Shown piece by piece: positions 5,986 through 12,497 of a stretch of DNA of 12,859 bases (its first letter is position 1; every line of letters starts with the position of its first letter). A model generated the notes under the pieces. That model did not search any database, was not told the DNA's origin, and was given only the letters and a program-made list of their open reading frames with translations. Both the position numbers and the translations under genes were made by a program. The stretch comes from Spirochaetales bacterium. Lineage in GTDB: Bacteria > Spirochaetota > Spirochaetia > ARS1246. The DNA is taken from positions 1 through 12,859 of the forward strand of contig JABGPX010000429.1 in the NCBI GenBank assembly GCA_018644745.1, read 5' to 3'.

Positions 5986-6918
5986 TTAAATACCGATAAA
6001 AAACGCTGCGCCTGCTGCTGAGAGAACGAGGGCGATTATCGGAGTGAGCAGCCAACCCGCGCCGAAGTTGCGGAGGATTTTAAATTTCATGTTATGAAAA
6101 CCCTGTACGAGCCCGATTCCGAAAATTCCCCCAATAATCGCCTGACTCGTACTTACCGGTACCCCGATGAGCGAAAAGATGTGGGTGGTAACAGCCATCG
6201 AGGTAACGGCGATAAGTGCGTTGAAGGCGTCCAGCCGCATAAGTTTCGTGCCTACTGCCATCATTACGCGGCGGCTGAATGTCACCACGCCAAGTGCAAT
6301 TGCCGCGCCGCCGATTAGCGACAGATGGAAGTCGGAAAGGCCAGGGATAAGACCTGAGTAGATACCCGTGGCGTTAGCCACGTTGTTTGCGCCGAGGGCG
6401 TAAGAGCCGTAGGTACCCACCACGATGAGACCTCCCCACAATATCTTATCTCGTGTCAGAATGCTCATCGGGATTTTCCGCATGATGGTTCTCAAGATGT
6501 AATAAAAGAGAAGTGAAAATCCCATTGCTCCGATCGGGGTTGCAATCCAGCTGATTATAATTTTTATGAGGCCAGCCGTAGAAAGATTTCGCGCGGCAAG
6601 CCCTATTCCGGTAATCGCGCCGACCATGGCCTGGGAGGTGCTGATCGGCAGCTTGAGGAAGGTCATGATCGTGACCGTAATAGCTGCCGAAACCGATACT
6701 ATTAACAGAGATGTGGTGTTTTGGACGGTAAGGCCGCTGAGGGTATGTATACCTGCTTCGCCCTGCAGCGCCGCGCCGGCAATAACTGCCGCCGCGCAGA
6801 GAAATGCGGCGTTTCGAAATTTGATAATCCTTGCGCCGACCGCGGTTCCGAACACATTGGATGCGTCATTCGCACCCAGAGCCCAGCCCAAATAGACTCC
6901 GCCTAAAAGAGAAAACAC
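5986..6918 (-). CDS. PiT-family inorganic phosphate transporter
   Basis: The 310-residue, very hydrophobic protein is an inner-membrane phosphate permease of the PiT family, normally driven by Na+ or H+. The inverted internal repeat is plain: GANDASN (15-21) with PISTSQA (91-97) in the first half, GANNVAN (176-182) with PVSTSQA (254-260) in the second. The second signature has Asn where GAND would have Asp. Length matches the compact prokaryotic type without a large central loop. The start is GTG, directly abutting the TAG stop of the DUF47 gene (no gap), with AGGAG seven nt upstream inside that gene, so translation is coupled. DUF47/PhoU-like proteins commonly accompany and regulate PiT permeases. 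Confidence 0.92.
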   Translation of the reverse strand: MFSLLGGVYLGWALGANDASNVFGTAVGARIIKFRNAAFLCAAAVIAGAALQGEAGIHTLSGLTVQNTTSLLIVSVSAAITVTIMTFLKLPISTSQAMVGAITGIGLAARNLSTAGLIKIIISWIATPIGAMGFSLLFYYILRTIMRKIPMSILTRDKILWGGLIVVGTYGSYALGANNVANATGIYSGLIPGLSDFHLSLIGGAAIALGVVTFSRRVMMAVGTKLMRLDAFNALIAVTSMAVTTHIFSLIGVPVSTSQAIIGGIFGIGLVQGFHNMKFKILRNFGAGWLLTPIIALVLSAAGAAFFIGI

Positions 6919-7563
6919 CTATACGCTCCTCTTTGCGACCAAGAGACGGATTCTGTCAGCGACATTTTCTGTTCGATCTGCCACTGAGGAAATGTGCTCG
7001 ACCAGATCGCGTAGAAGAATTTTCAAAAGATCCGGCAAATCACCGGAGAAAATCTCGTCTATGAGCGCTTCTTCGATCCTGTCCGCTTCGCTCTCGAGAA
7101 GATCGATTTTACCCACGGTAACAGTTGCATCGATGTAGTTAGAGAATACATTTTCCACACCGGATATCATCGTTTCGGCGGCCTTATGACACACATTAAC
7201 CAACTCGGTGATTTGCGGGCAGAAGTTTTTCGGGAGTGTTATGTGCTGGGTGAGAACCATACGAACGGTGGACTCTGCCTGGTTCGGAACCTTATCCATC
7301 GTTTCCACCAGGCCCAGGATGTCCCCTCGGGATTCGGGGAATACAGCTTCGGTATACATCATGTCTTCCAGGTCACGCCGGATATCGTCGGCCTCCCTCT
7401 CAGCGGTATGAATTAGTTCGTAGTTTATTGCCAGCTGCTCTCTGTTGAAAGAAGAGCAGCAGCTGATAAAGGTGTCCCGGAAGACATCTATGCAGGTTAA
7501 TACCTGCCTATTGTACTGATTTATTCTATCCTGAACCTTCTGCTGTTTTCCAAATTTTCGCAT
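6919..7563 (-). CDS. DUF47 / PhoU-like protein, putative PiT regulator
   Basis: The 214-residue all-helical protein fits DUF47, whose members adopt the PhoU fold. Two metal-binding-type motifs appear at equivalent places in its two helical bundles: EREADDIRRD (55-64) and ESEADRIEEA (157-166). Its gene runs without gap into the PiT permease gene, the usual arrangement, and it probably controls phosphate uptake through the permease from the cytoplasm. I place the start at the ATG at 7563 because GGAG lies seven nt upstream and the protein then begins MRKFGKQQK, as family members do. A frame-open extension to 7626 would overlap the tyrosyl-tRNA synthetase end and adds 21 residues that do not look like the family. 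Confidence 0.88.
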   Translation of the reverse strand: MRKFGKQQKVQDRINQYNRQVLTCIDVFRDTFISCCSSFNREQLAINYELIHTAEREADDIRRDLEDMMYTEAVFPESRGDILGLVETMDKVPNQAESTVRMVLTQHITLPKNFCPQITELVNVCHKAAETMISGVENVFSNYIDATVTVGKIDLLESEADRIEEALIDEIFSGDLPDLLKILLRDLVEHISSVADRTENVADRIRLLVAKRSV

Positions 7564-7606
7564 GGTTCCTCTCCTTTCAGGTAATCTGCAATCACCCAGT
7601 ATAGCT

Positions 7607-8848
7607 CTATGGCAAAGCCTGATCAATTCTCAGGAATCTTTTTTTGCCGACCTTGAGAATCTGAGGCATATCAGGTTTTGACGACAGATGGAAGTAGATG
7701 TCTCCGATCTTCTGCCCATCGACACTCACCGCCCCCTGCTTGATGAGCCGGCGTGCCTCGCTGGTTGTATCAGCGAGCCGATGTTCCGTCAAGAGGGCGA
7801 TTATGCCGCTGCCTTTGGACCCAAGATCGCAGCTTTTGATCTCAGAGGGCACCATTCGTCGAGAGACGATCTGTTCCCAGTTATCCGCCGCGTCTTCCAC
7901 TTCATTAAGAGGGTGGTATTGTAAAGAGATTCGCTTCGCTATACTCATTTTGAGATCCTTCGGATGAATAGCGCCGGTGGAAAGTAAACTCAGCAATTTT
8001 TTAGTCTCCGCCGACGATACACCGGCGCCCAATGCCATGAACACCCGCATCATTTCGTCAGCTATCGACATGAGCGGGCCGATCTTTTCCTTTGCGGTGG
8101 ATTCGACGGGTATATGATTGCCGAAAGATTTACTCATCTTTCTCCCGTCGGTGCCAGGCAGAAGGGGGGTAAGCAGAGCTACCTGGGGTTCCAATCCTTT
8201 TGCCCGCATGAGATCTCTACCGCAGAGTATGTTGAACTTTTGATCCATGCCGCCCAGTTCGACATCCGAATGTATCTGCAGGGAATCCATTGCTTGAAGA
8301 GTTGGATACAGCAGTTCGTGGAGCGAGAGCCGTTTCCCCGGCGAGAGACGTTTTCTAAAGGTGTCGTGGCTGAGAAGGTGGGCAACGCTGAACTCCGACG
8401 CGAGATCGATAACCTCGTTCAATGCAAAGTTGTTGAACCACCGCGACTGCCAGTGCACTTCCGCTTTTTCTTCATCTACGATTCGGAAAATCTGGCGGCA
8501 GTAGGTCTCCGCGTTCCTGGTCGTCGTTTCGTGGTCGAGACGAACCCTTTCTGCTTTTCGGTCGGTTGGATCGCCTATTTGAGCGGTAAAGTCGCCGATG
8601 ATGAGCACTCCGATATGACCTGCATCCTGAAATAGCCGCATCTTTCTGTATGGAACCATGTGCCCTATGTGCACATCCGGAGATGTCGGATCAATTCCCT
8701 GCTTTATCCGCAGCGGCGGCCCTTCAGTTATTGATCGGGCCAGTTTCCCTTCAAGTTCCGGAATAGTGATAATTTCGGTATCGCCTTCAATAAGTAAATC
8801 CAGCAATTCCTTTATTTCGCGCTGCACGGACGGTGCTATAGTTTTCAT
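7607..8848 (-). CDS. tyrS: Tyrosyl-tRNA synthetase
   Basis: The 413-residue protein is a class Ic synthetase that charges tRNA-Tyr. It has the HIGH motif at 60-63 (SPDVHIGHMVPYRKM), the IGDFTAQIGDPTDRK segment (84-98), and KMSKS at 237-241 (GRKMSKSFGNH). A C-terminal S4 RNA-binding domain covers about 345-410 (LADTTSEARRLIKQGAVSVDG). The intact KMSKS and overall length match the TyrZ-like bacterial subgroup rather than E. coli-type TyrRS. GAGG lies eight nt before the ATG. DUF47 and PiT genes follow after a 43-nt gap and may be co-transcribed. The region upstream can form terminator and alternative hairpins, suggesting attenuation control. Confidence 0.96.
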   Translation of the reverse strand: MKTIAPSVQREIKELLDLLIEGDTEIITIPELEGKLARSITEGPPLRIKQGIDPTSPDVHIGHMVPYRKMRLFQDAGHIGVLIIGDFTAQIGDPTDRKAERVRLDHETTTRNAETYCRQIFRIVDEEKAEVHWQSRWFNNFALNEVIDLASEFSVAHLLSHDTFRKRLSPGKRLSLHELLYPTLQAMDSLQIHSDVELGGMDQKFNILCGRDLMRAKGLEPQVALLTPLLPGTDGRKMSKSFGNHIPVESTAKEKIGPLMSIADEMMRVFMALGAGVSSAETKKLLSLLSTGAIHPKDLKMSIAKRISLQYHPLNEVEDAADNWEQIVSRRMVPSEIKSCDLGSKGSGIIALLTEHRLADTTSEARRLIKQGAVSVDGQKIGDIYFHLSSKPDMPQILKVGKKRFLRIDQALP

Positions 8849-8896
8849 ATCTATATCCTCTTAGTGGATTGTATTTGGTGAGGAGTAACGCGGAAC

Positions 8897-9026
8897 GCTG
8901 GAAATCCGATAACGCCGAAGGTCACCTGCTCGGAGCAAAAAAAAGACCTGCTGAAATCAGCAGGTCTTTTTTACCAAAGCGAGCGTGTTCAGCACGCCGC
9001 CGGTAAATTCCTGACGGATTTCCAGC
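8897..9026 (-). promoter_or_regulatory. Structured tyrS leader, possible attenuator
   Basis: GCTGGAAATCCG (8897-8908) and CGGATTTCCAGC (9015-9026) are exact 12-bp inverted repeats that would enclose the rest. Inside lie a second hairpin and an intrinsic terminator. The second hairpin pairs 8970-8975 with 9002-9007, 8979-8981 with 8998-9000, and 8983-8987 with 8993-8997. It competes with the terminator for positions 8970-8972. AGCAGGT on the minus strand occurs twice (8952-8946 and 8930-8924), so the terminator's first arm has an alternative partner. I do not find a T-box sequence (AGGGTGGNACCGCG). The folding is by eye. Confidence 0.5.
8939..8972 (-). terminator. Intrinsic terminator upstream of tyrS
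   Basis: AAAAAAGACCTGCTG (8939-8953) pairs perfectly with 8958-8972 around a 4-nt loop, a 15-bp stem. On the minus strand it ends in eight Ts (8944-8937); on the plus strand in six. It can end transcription from the SGNH hydrolase gene, 160 nt upstream, and/or attenuate a transcript into tyrS. Confidence 0.88.
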
Positions 9027-9073
9027 ATGGATAGGAGTAAGGGTAATAGTCGTAATTTCGGGCGGTTATGTTC

Positions 9074-9079
9074 ATTATA
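9074..9079 (-). promoter_or_regulatory. tyrS: Candidate -10 of tyrS promoter
   Basis: The minus strand carries a consensus TATAAT at 9079-9074, which would start transcription near 9067 and give a leader of about 220 nt. There is no good -35 at 16-18 bp (the hexamer there is GAATAA); a TTGACG exists but is 29 bp upstream, so this is tentative. Confidence 0.4.
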
Positions 9080-9131
9080 AAAAGTACCTTATGGCTTTAT
9101 TCGGAATGCGTCAATACCATGGCGTGGGCCG

Positions 9132-10166
9132 CTATAAATCGCCAATCAACGGCGCCAATCTTTTTGCCAGATTTTCTCCCATATTTATCATGGCCAGATC
9201 GCCGGGGTGAATAATGTCCTGGGTCAACCCGCTAATATCCGTGAGGATTTCCGGCCCGGGTATGAAGTGAACGTTGGGTAGGTCGAGACCGGCGACAACC
9301 GACTCGAGGGCCGAGCGAAACTCTTCCGGGCCGGCTGTTGCTGAGGGCTGGAGATTCGCAAAATCACCGAAATATGGATATATAGATATGCACGCAACCG
9401 GTTTGTCCGGGTTTTCAACTGCGATTTTCCCGATCAGATACCGGGTGCGGGATGTGAAATCCTCGATGGTAAAGCCAGCTCCGATCATGTTGACAGATAG
9501 CGCCAGAGTAGCAAAATCCCAGTTTTTTAGTCCAGCGAGATAATCGGCAAACGCGGCTTCTGCCCTGCACGCACCGCCGACACCGTAATTGATCAGATCC
9601 GCACCCAATCTCCAGGCGGTTTGGGCTACATAGGTAAGGTGAAAAGCTGATGCCGCGGCGCCATGGGTAATAGACGTACCGTATGCCATCATCGTAAGCC
9701 CGGGTAATTCCTCCGGTTCCGGCGGCCGAATATCGCCCTCGATGTTGTGGAGGATAATATTACCGTGACGGAGCACGAGCCGGCACACTCGCGGATGGTA
9801 ACGGAGTGAATCCGCCAGGCTGTCAGGTAGCGATGCAAATCTTTTAGCATTCTCATCTTCAGGCATTCCAATATCTAATGTGATCGGTTCATCTCCGAAT
9901 GTGCATGTCGGGAGACGGGCATCAAAGGTGCCATGGAAAAGCGCGGCGGTACCGAGTTCCTCGCTCGAGGAGAGAGTGATCTTCACCCTCCCGCTGTTGA
10001 TGACAAACCGGATCTCTGCCCCTCCCGGATTGAGTGTTTTGCGTTGAGCAGGTTCCTCGAGTCTCTCTCTCGTTGCTTCGGGCACACGCTGAAGTCTCAC
10101 AGCGTCTGATCCCGGAATTTCATAGAGTTCTCCGATATTATGCAGCGACGCGTTCTTATAGAGCAT
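9132..10166 (-). CDS. SGNH/GDSL-family hydrolase with N-terminal beta domain
   Basis: The 344-residue protein has two parts. Residues 1 to about 150 look like a beta-sandwich. Residues 155-344 form an SGNH hydrolase domain with all four blocks: S165 in GTSITHG (block I, GTS instead of GDS), NYGVGG (193-198), N226 in LSVNM, and D317/H320 in QDIIHPGD. Serine, Asp and His form the expected triad. This two-domain build recalls CE2-type carbohydrate esterases and related SGNH proteins, so deacylation of a sugar or other small ester is plausible. No signal peptide is evident, suggesting a cytoplasmic enzyme. GGAG lies seven nt before the ATG. A promoter and palindrome sit just upstream. Confidence 0.87.
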   Translation of the reverse strand: MLYKNASLHNIGELYEIPGSDAVRLQRVPEATRERLEEPAQRKTLNPGGAEIRFVINSGRVKITLSSSEELGTAALFHGTFDARLPTCTFGDEPITLDIGMPEDENAKRFASLPDSLADSLRYHPRVCRLVLRHGNIILHNIEGDIRPPEPEELPGLTMMAYGTSITHGAAASAFHLTYVAQTAWRLGADLINYGVGGACRAEAAFADYLAGLKNWDFATLALSVNMIGAGFTIEDFTSRTRYLIGKIAVENPDKPVACISIYPYFGDFANLQPSATAGPEEFRSALESVVAGLDLPNVHFIPGPEILTDISGLTQDIIHPGDLAMINMGENLAKRLAPLIGDL

Positions 10167-10199
10167 CTAGTCTCTCCCCTCCTCGATATATTCTCTCCG

Positions 10200-10228
10200 A
10201 GTATAGTAAGGCTGTTAAGCACGGTAAA
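10200..10228 (-). promoter_or_regulatory. Promoter of SGNH hydrolase gene
   Basis: On the minus strand, TTTACC (10228-10223) and TATACT (10205-10200) are 17 bp apart, a reasonable sigma-70 pair. The predicted start is near 10193, about 27 nt before the ATG. Confidence 0.55.
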
Positions 10229-10240
10229 GCACCGTACAGC
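10211..10240. repeat. Palindrome overlapping SGNH promoter, possible operator
   Basis: Nested inverted repeats: GCTGT (10211-10215) with ACAGC (10236-10240), and ACGGT (10221-10225) with ACCGT (10231-10235) around AAAGC. It covers the -35 and most of the spacer of the minus-strand promoter and lies 18 bp from the -35 of the opposite promoter. That position suits an operator serving one or both genes. Confidence 0.5.
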
Positions 10241-10257
10241 GGACATGGCGATTTTTT

Positions 10258-10286
10258 TTGACTCCGTGGTTAGGTCAGGCTACACT
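10258..10286 (+). promoter_or_regulatory. Promoter of CBS-ACT / phosphoesterase pair
   Basis: TTGACT (10258-10263) and TACACT (10281-10286) are separated by 17 bp, the best sigma-70 match in the window. The predicted start near 10293 leaves a 22-nt leader containing AGGAGG four nt before the ATG. Confidence 0.7.
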
Positions 10287-10314
10287 ATGAGTAGCGAAAC
10301 CAATAGGAGGAATT

Positions 10315-10959
10315 ATGACAGTTGTGAGGCAAATGACCCAAAATCCGGTAACTGTTAGAAATACAGCTCCCGTTACTGAAGCGCGGCAAATTATGCAGCG
10401 GGAAAAGATACACCGGCTGCCTGTGGAGGACAAGAAAGGCAACCTTGTAGGTATTGTTACCGAGAAAGATCTCCTCTATGCATCGCCTTCTCCCGCGAGC
10501 ACCCTTGACGTATATGAGATGGCCCATCTCCTTTCTAAGCTCTTAGTGGAGAAAGTTATGTCTCGCGATGTGATCACAATTACCGAGGATACAACAATTG
10601 AAGATGCCGCTCGAATAATGATTGAAAACAATATCGGCGGGCTTCCAGTAATGCGTGACGGCCTTATCGTCGGGATCGTAACCGAGTCTGATCTATTCAA
10701 AATTTTTATCGAGCTCTTCGGTGCGAGAACAAAGGGCATCCGGGCCACATTGCTTGTGCCTGAAAGGCAGGGAGAAATCGCCGACATTTCTGCGGCAATT
10801 CGAGATAAAGGCGGTAATATAATTTCCTTCGGCACCTTCCTTGGTGAAAACCAGACGAACGCTCTCTGTACAATCAAGGTCCAGGATATTTCCCGTGACG
10901 AATTACTGAGCTGTCTCGACCCGTTTGTCGAGGAGGTTCAGGACCTAAGAGAGGTGTAG
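10315..10959 (+). CDS. CBS-pair plus ACT domain protein (AcuB-like)
   Basis: The 214-residue protein consists of two CBS domains (about 1-58 and 80-135), each with the typical end GIVTEKDL / GIVTESDL, followed by an ACT-like domain (about 141-214). This is the architecture of AcuB-type proteins. CBS pairs bind adenine nucleotides such as AMP, ATP or SAM, and ACT domains bind small ligands such as amino acids, so this is a cytoplasmic sensor or regulatory subunit. There is no enzymatic or DNA-binding domain. A strong promoter and a perfect AGGAGG precede it. The phosphoesterase gene starts 7 nt after its stop, so the two are co-transcribed. The name AcuB reflects architecture only; no acetoin genes are nearby. 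Confidence 0.88.
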   Translation: MTVVRQMTQNPVTVRNTAPVTEARQIMQREKIHRLPVEDKKGNLVGIVTEKDLLYASPSPASTLDVYEMAHLLSKLLVEKVMSRDVITITEDTTIEDAARIMIENNIGGLPVMRDGLIVGIVTESDLFKIFIELFGARTKGIRATLLVPERQGEIADISAAIRDKGGNIISFGTFLGENQTNALCTIKVQDISRDELLSCLDPFVEEVQDLREV

Positions 10960-10966
10960 CGGCTTC

Positions 10967-12034
10967 GTGAATAACAGCCGACCGGTAAGGATACTGTTTT
11001 TTTCTGACACCCACCTTGGTTTTGACTACCCCCTCCATCCGAGAATCGAACGCCGGCGGCGGGGAGACGATTTTTTCAACAATTATCATCATATAATCGA
11101 GACCGCTAGAAGAGAACAGGTGGATTGTGTGGTTCATGGCGGGGATCTGTTCTTCCGAAGCAAAGTTCCGCAGGGAATTGTTATCAAGGCGTTTGAACCG
11201 CTTGCGGATCTCGCAGCCGAAGGAATCCCTGTTTTTTTGGTACCGGGAAATCATGAGCGTTCGAAAATTCCCGCCTCGCTGTTTGCTATTCACGACGACG
11301 TTAATATTTTCCACCATCCTTCAACCTTTATGCTTGATGCCGGCGGCATGAATATATCTCTGTCCGGATTTCCCTATCATCGCGAAAATATAAGAATGCA
11401 CTTTAAGGACGTTATTTCGACTATCACAGCGGAACCTGCATTCAAGGCCGCCGCGGATGTTCGGATACTCTGTATTCATCATATTGTCGAGGGCGCCAGG
11501 GTAGGGGTATTCGACTACGTGTTTCGCTCCGGCGAAGATGTCATCCGCGGAGAAGACATTTCCGATACTTTTGATTTGGTTCTATCCGGGCACATACACA
11601 GATATCAAATCCTCACATCCGATCTTCGGGACCGTGCTCTTCCCGCCAACGTGTATTATCCCGGTTCCATAGAACGAACAAGCTTTGCTGAACGGAATGA
11701 AGTGAAAGGATATCTTATTTTAGAAATTCGAAGAGATGAGCAGTCAAACCGGCCGCTGCTGGGCCACCAGTTTATTCCTTTGCCGGCAAGACCAATGGTG
11801 TCCTTCGATATTCATGCAGCGGAATTGAGCCCGGAAAACCTGAAAGACCGTATCGGGGGCCTTCTTTCGAGTCAGGATGAACACAGCGTCGTGAGGATCT
11901 GTATTCGCGGAGAGCTGGATCCGGAGACAAAGAGTACCCTCACTGCAGAAATGCTCCGATCTCTCGCGCCTCCGACCATGAATGTTGATCTATCGTTTCC
12001 GGGCAAGCTTCCGCACGTAGACGGGCAATTGTAA
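10967..12034 (+). CDS. SbcD/Mre11-like metallophosphoesterase
   Basis: The 355-residue protein has the full calcineurin-type metallophosphoesterase set: D14 and H16 (SDTHLG), D60 (HGGDLFF), N95 and H96 (PGNHERSK), H171 or H172 (CIHHIVEG), and H209/H211 (SGHIHRYQ). The YPGSIERTSFAERNEVKGY stretch (231-249) is characteristic of the SbcD/Mre11 DNA nuclease branch. Those proteins process DNA ends with the ATPase SbcC/Rad50, but no SbcC gene follows. The start is GTG at 10967, with AGAGG 12 nt upstream, a loose SD; no better start exists before the conserved VRILFFSDTHL strand. It is coupled to the CBS-ACT gene. A stand-alone nuclease or other phosphodiesterase is possible. Confidence 0.85.
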   Translation: MNNSRPVRILFFSDTHLGFDYPLHPRIERRRRGDDFFNNYHHIIETARREQVDCVVHGGDLFFRSKVPQGIVIKAFEPLADLAAEGIPVFLVPGNHERSKIPASLFAIHDDVNIFHHPSTFMLDAGGMNISLSGFPYHRENIRMHFKDVISTITAEPAFKAAADVRILCIHHIVEGARVGVFDYVFRSGEDVIRGEDISDTFDLVLSGHIHRYQILTSDLRDRALPANVYYPGSIERTSFAERNEVKGYLILEIRRDEQSNRPLLGHQFIPLPARPMVSFDIHAAELSPENLKDRIGGLLSSQDEHSVVRICIRGELDPETKSTLTAEMLRSLAPPTMNVDLSFPGKLPHVDGQL

Positions 12035-12184
12035 AATACTGTTGACTTAGCGCCGTCCACGACGGGGCTGGAGGTCGCAATCGAAGCACGACGAGAAGTC
12101 CACCGAATGTCCTTAAATAATCGAATACCGGAATTCTGGGCGACGATGGCATATCCCGGGCAGGCACGGCATGTGAATCGGATG

Positions 12185-12373
12185 TTATCTCGCCGCGCCG
12201 TCGCTCTTCGATGAGAAGCCCGCAACGATCCGGGTCGCCTGGTCTTCGGTGAATCCCGCCTTTACAAGCGCGTCGAATTGCTTCTTTGTCGACACGGCCA
12301 CCGCCTCATAGAAATCGTCTCTGCCGCTTAGCGTCCTGAGAATTTCTACGGTACCATTTATCCACTCATTCAT
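12185..12373 (-). CDS. Small helical protein, 62 residues, unknown function
   Basis: The protein begins MNEWINGTVEIL and ends with a segment containing FDALVKAGFTEDQATRIVAG (residues 33-52). The 'ALVxAGFTEDQAxxIV' pattern recurs at the C-terminus of many short, unnamed bacterial proteins and looks like a helix-turn-helix-sized pair of helices; I know no assigned function. The start at the ATG at 12373 is favoured by AAGGAG eight nt upstream; an upstream in-frame start at 12403 would have no such site. There is no signal peptide or membrane segment. It lies downstream of the CE15-like gene on the same strand (124-nt gap), with an AT-rich stretch between that could hold its own promoter. Confidence 0.65.
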   Translation of the reverse strand: MNEWINGTVEILRTLSGRDDFYEAVAVSTKKQFDALVKAGFTEDQATRIVAGFSSKSDGAAR

Positions 12374-12403
12374 AAAATTTACTCCTTCCACAAAAACGCT
12401 CAC

Positions 12404-12497
12404 GACGCCACTCTAATACGCGCTGTGATTCTATGCTATATATACAGTTATTTATGCAATTTTATTCAACAATCCGGATTGGAATGCTGCTGGAAGA
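12404..12497. promoter_or_regulatory. AT-rich spacer with palindrome
   Basis: The spacer contains a perfect 12-bp palindrome, CAATCCGGATTG (12470-12481), just past the esterase stop. On the minus strand there are TTGAAT and TATATA hexamers 19 bp apart, a poor promoter candidate for the 62-residue gene. No T-tract terminator is seen. Confidence 0.3.

Noticed and set aside
7564..7626. N-terminal extension of the DUF47 protein by 21 residues
   Set aside because: It would overlap the tyrS end, and the added residues do not resemble the family; the ATG at 7563 has a strong SD at the right distance.
8114..8635. Plus-strand open frame inside tyrS
   Set aside because: It is antisense to conserved synthetase sequence including the KMSKS-side region; no start signal or family match.
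8849..9131. T-box riboswitch upstream of tyrS
   Set aside because: No AGGGTGGNACCGCG-like antiterminator sequence precedes the terminator; the only similar stretch (AGCAGGTGACC) lies after it.
11940..12167. Minus-strand reading frame covering the end of the phosphoesterase gene and the following spacer
   Set aside because: It has an Arg/Pro-rich, low-complexity composition, overlaps a well-supported gene in antisense for about 95 nt, and has no family resemblance. The spacer 12035-12184 otherwise shows only a weak CCGTC/GACGG hairpin (12053-12065) without a T-tract.
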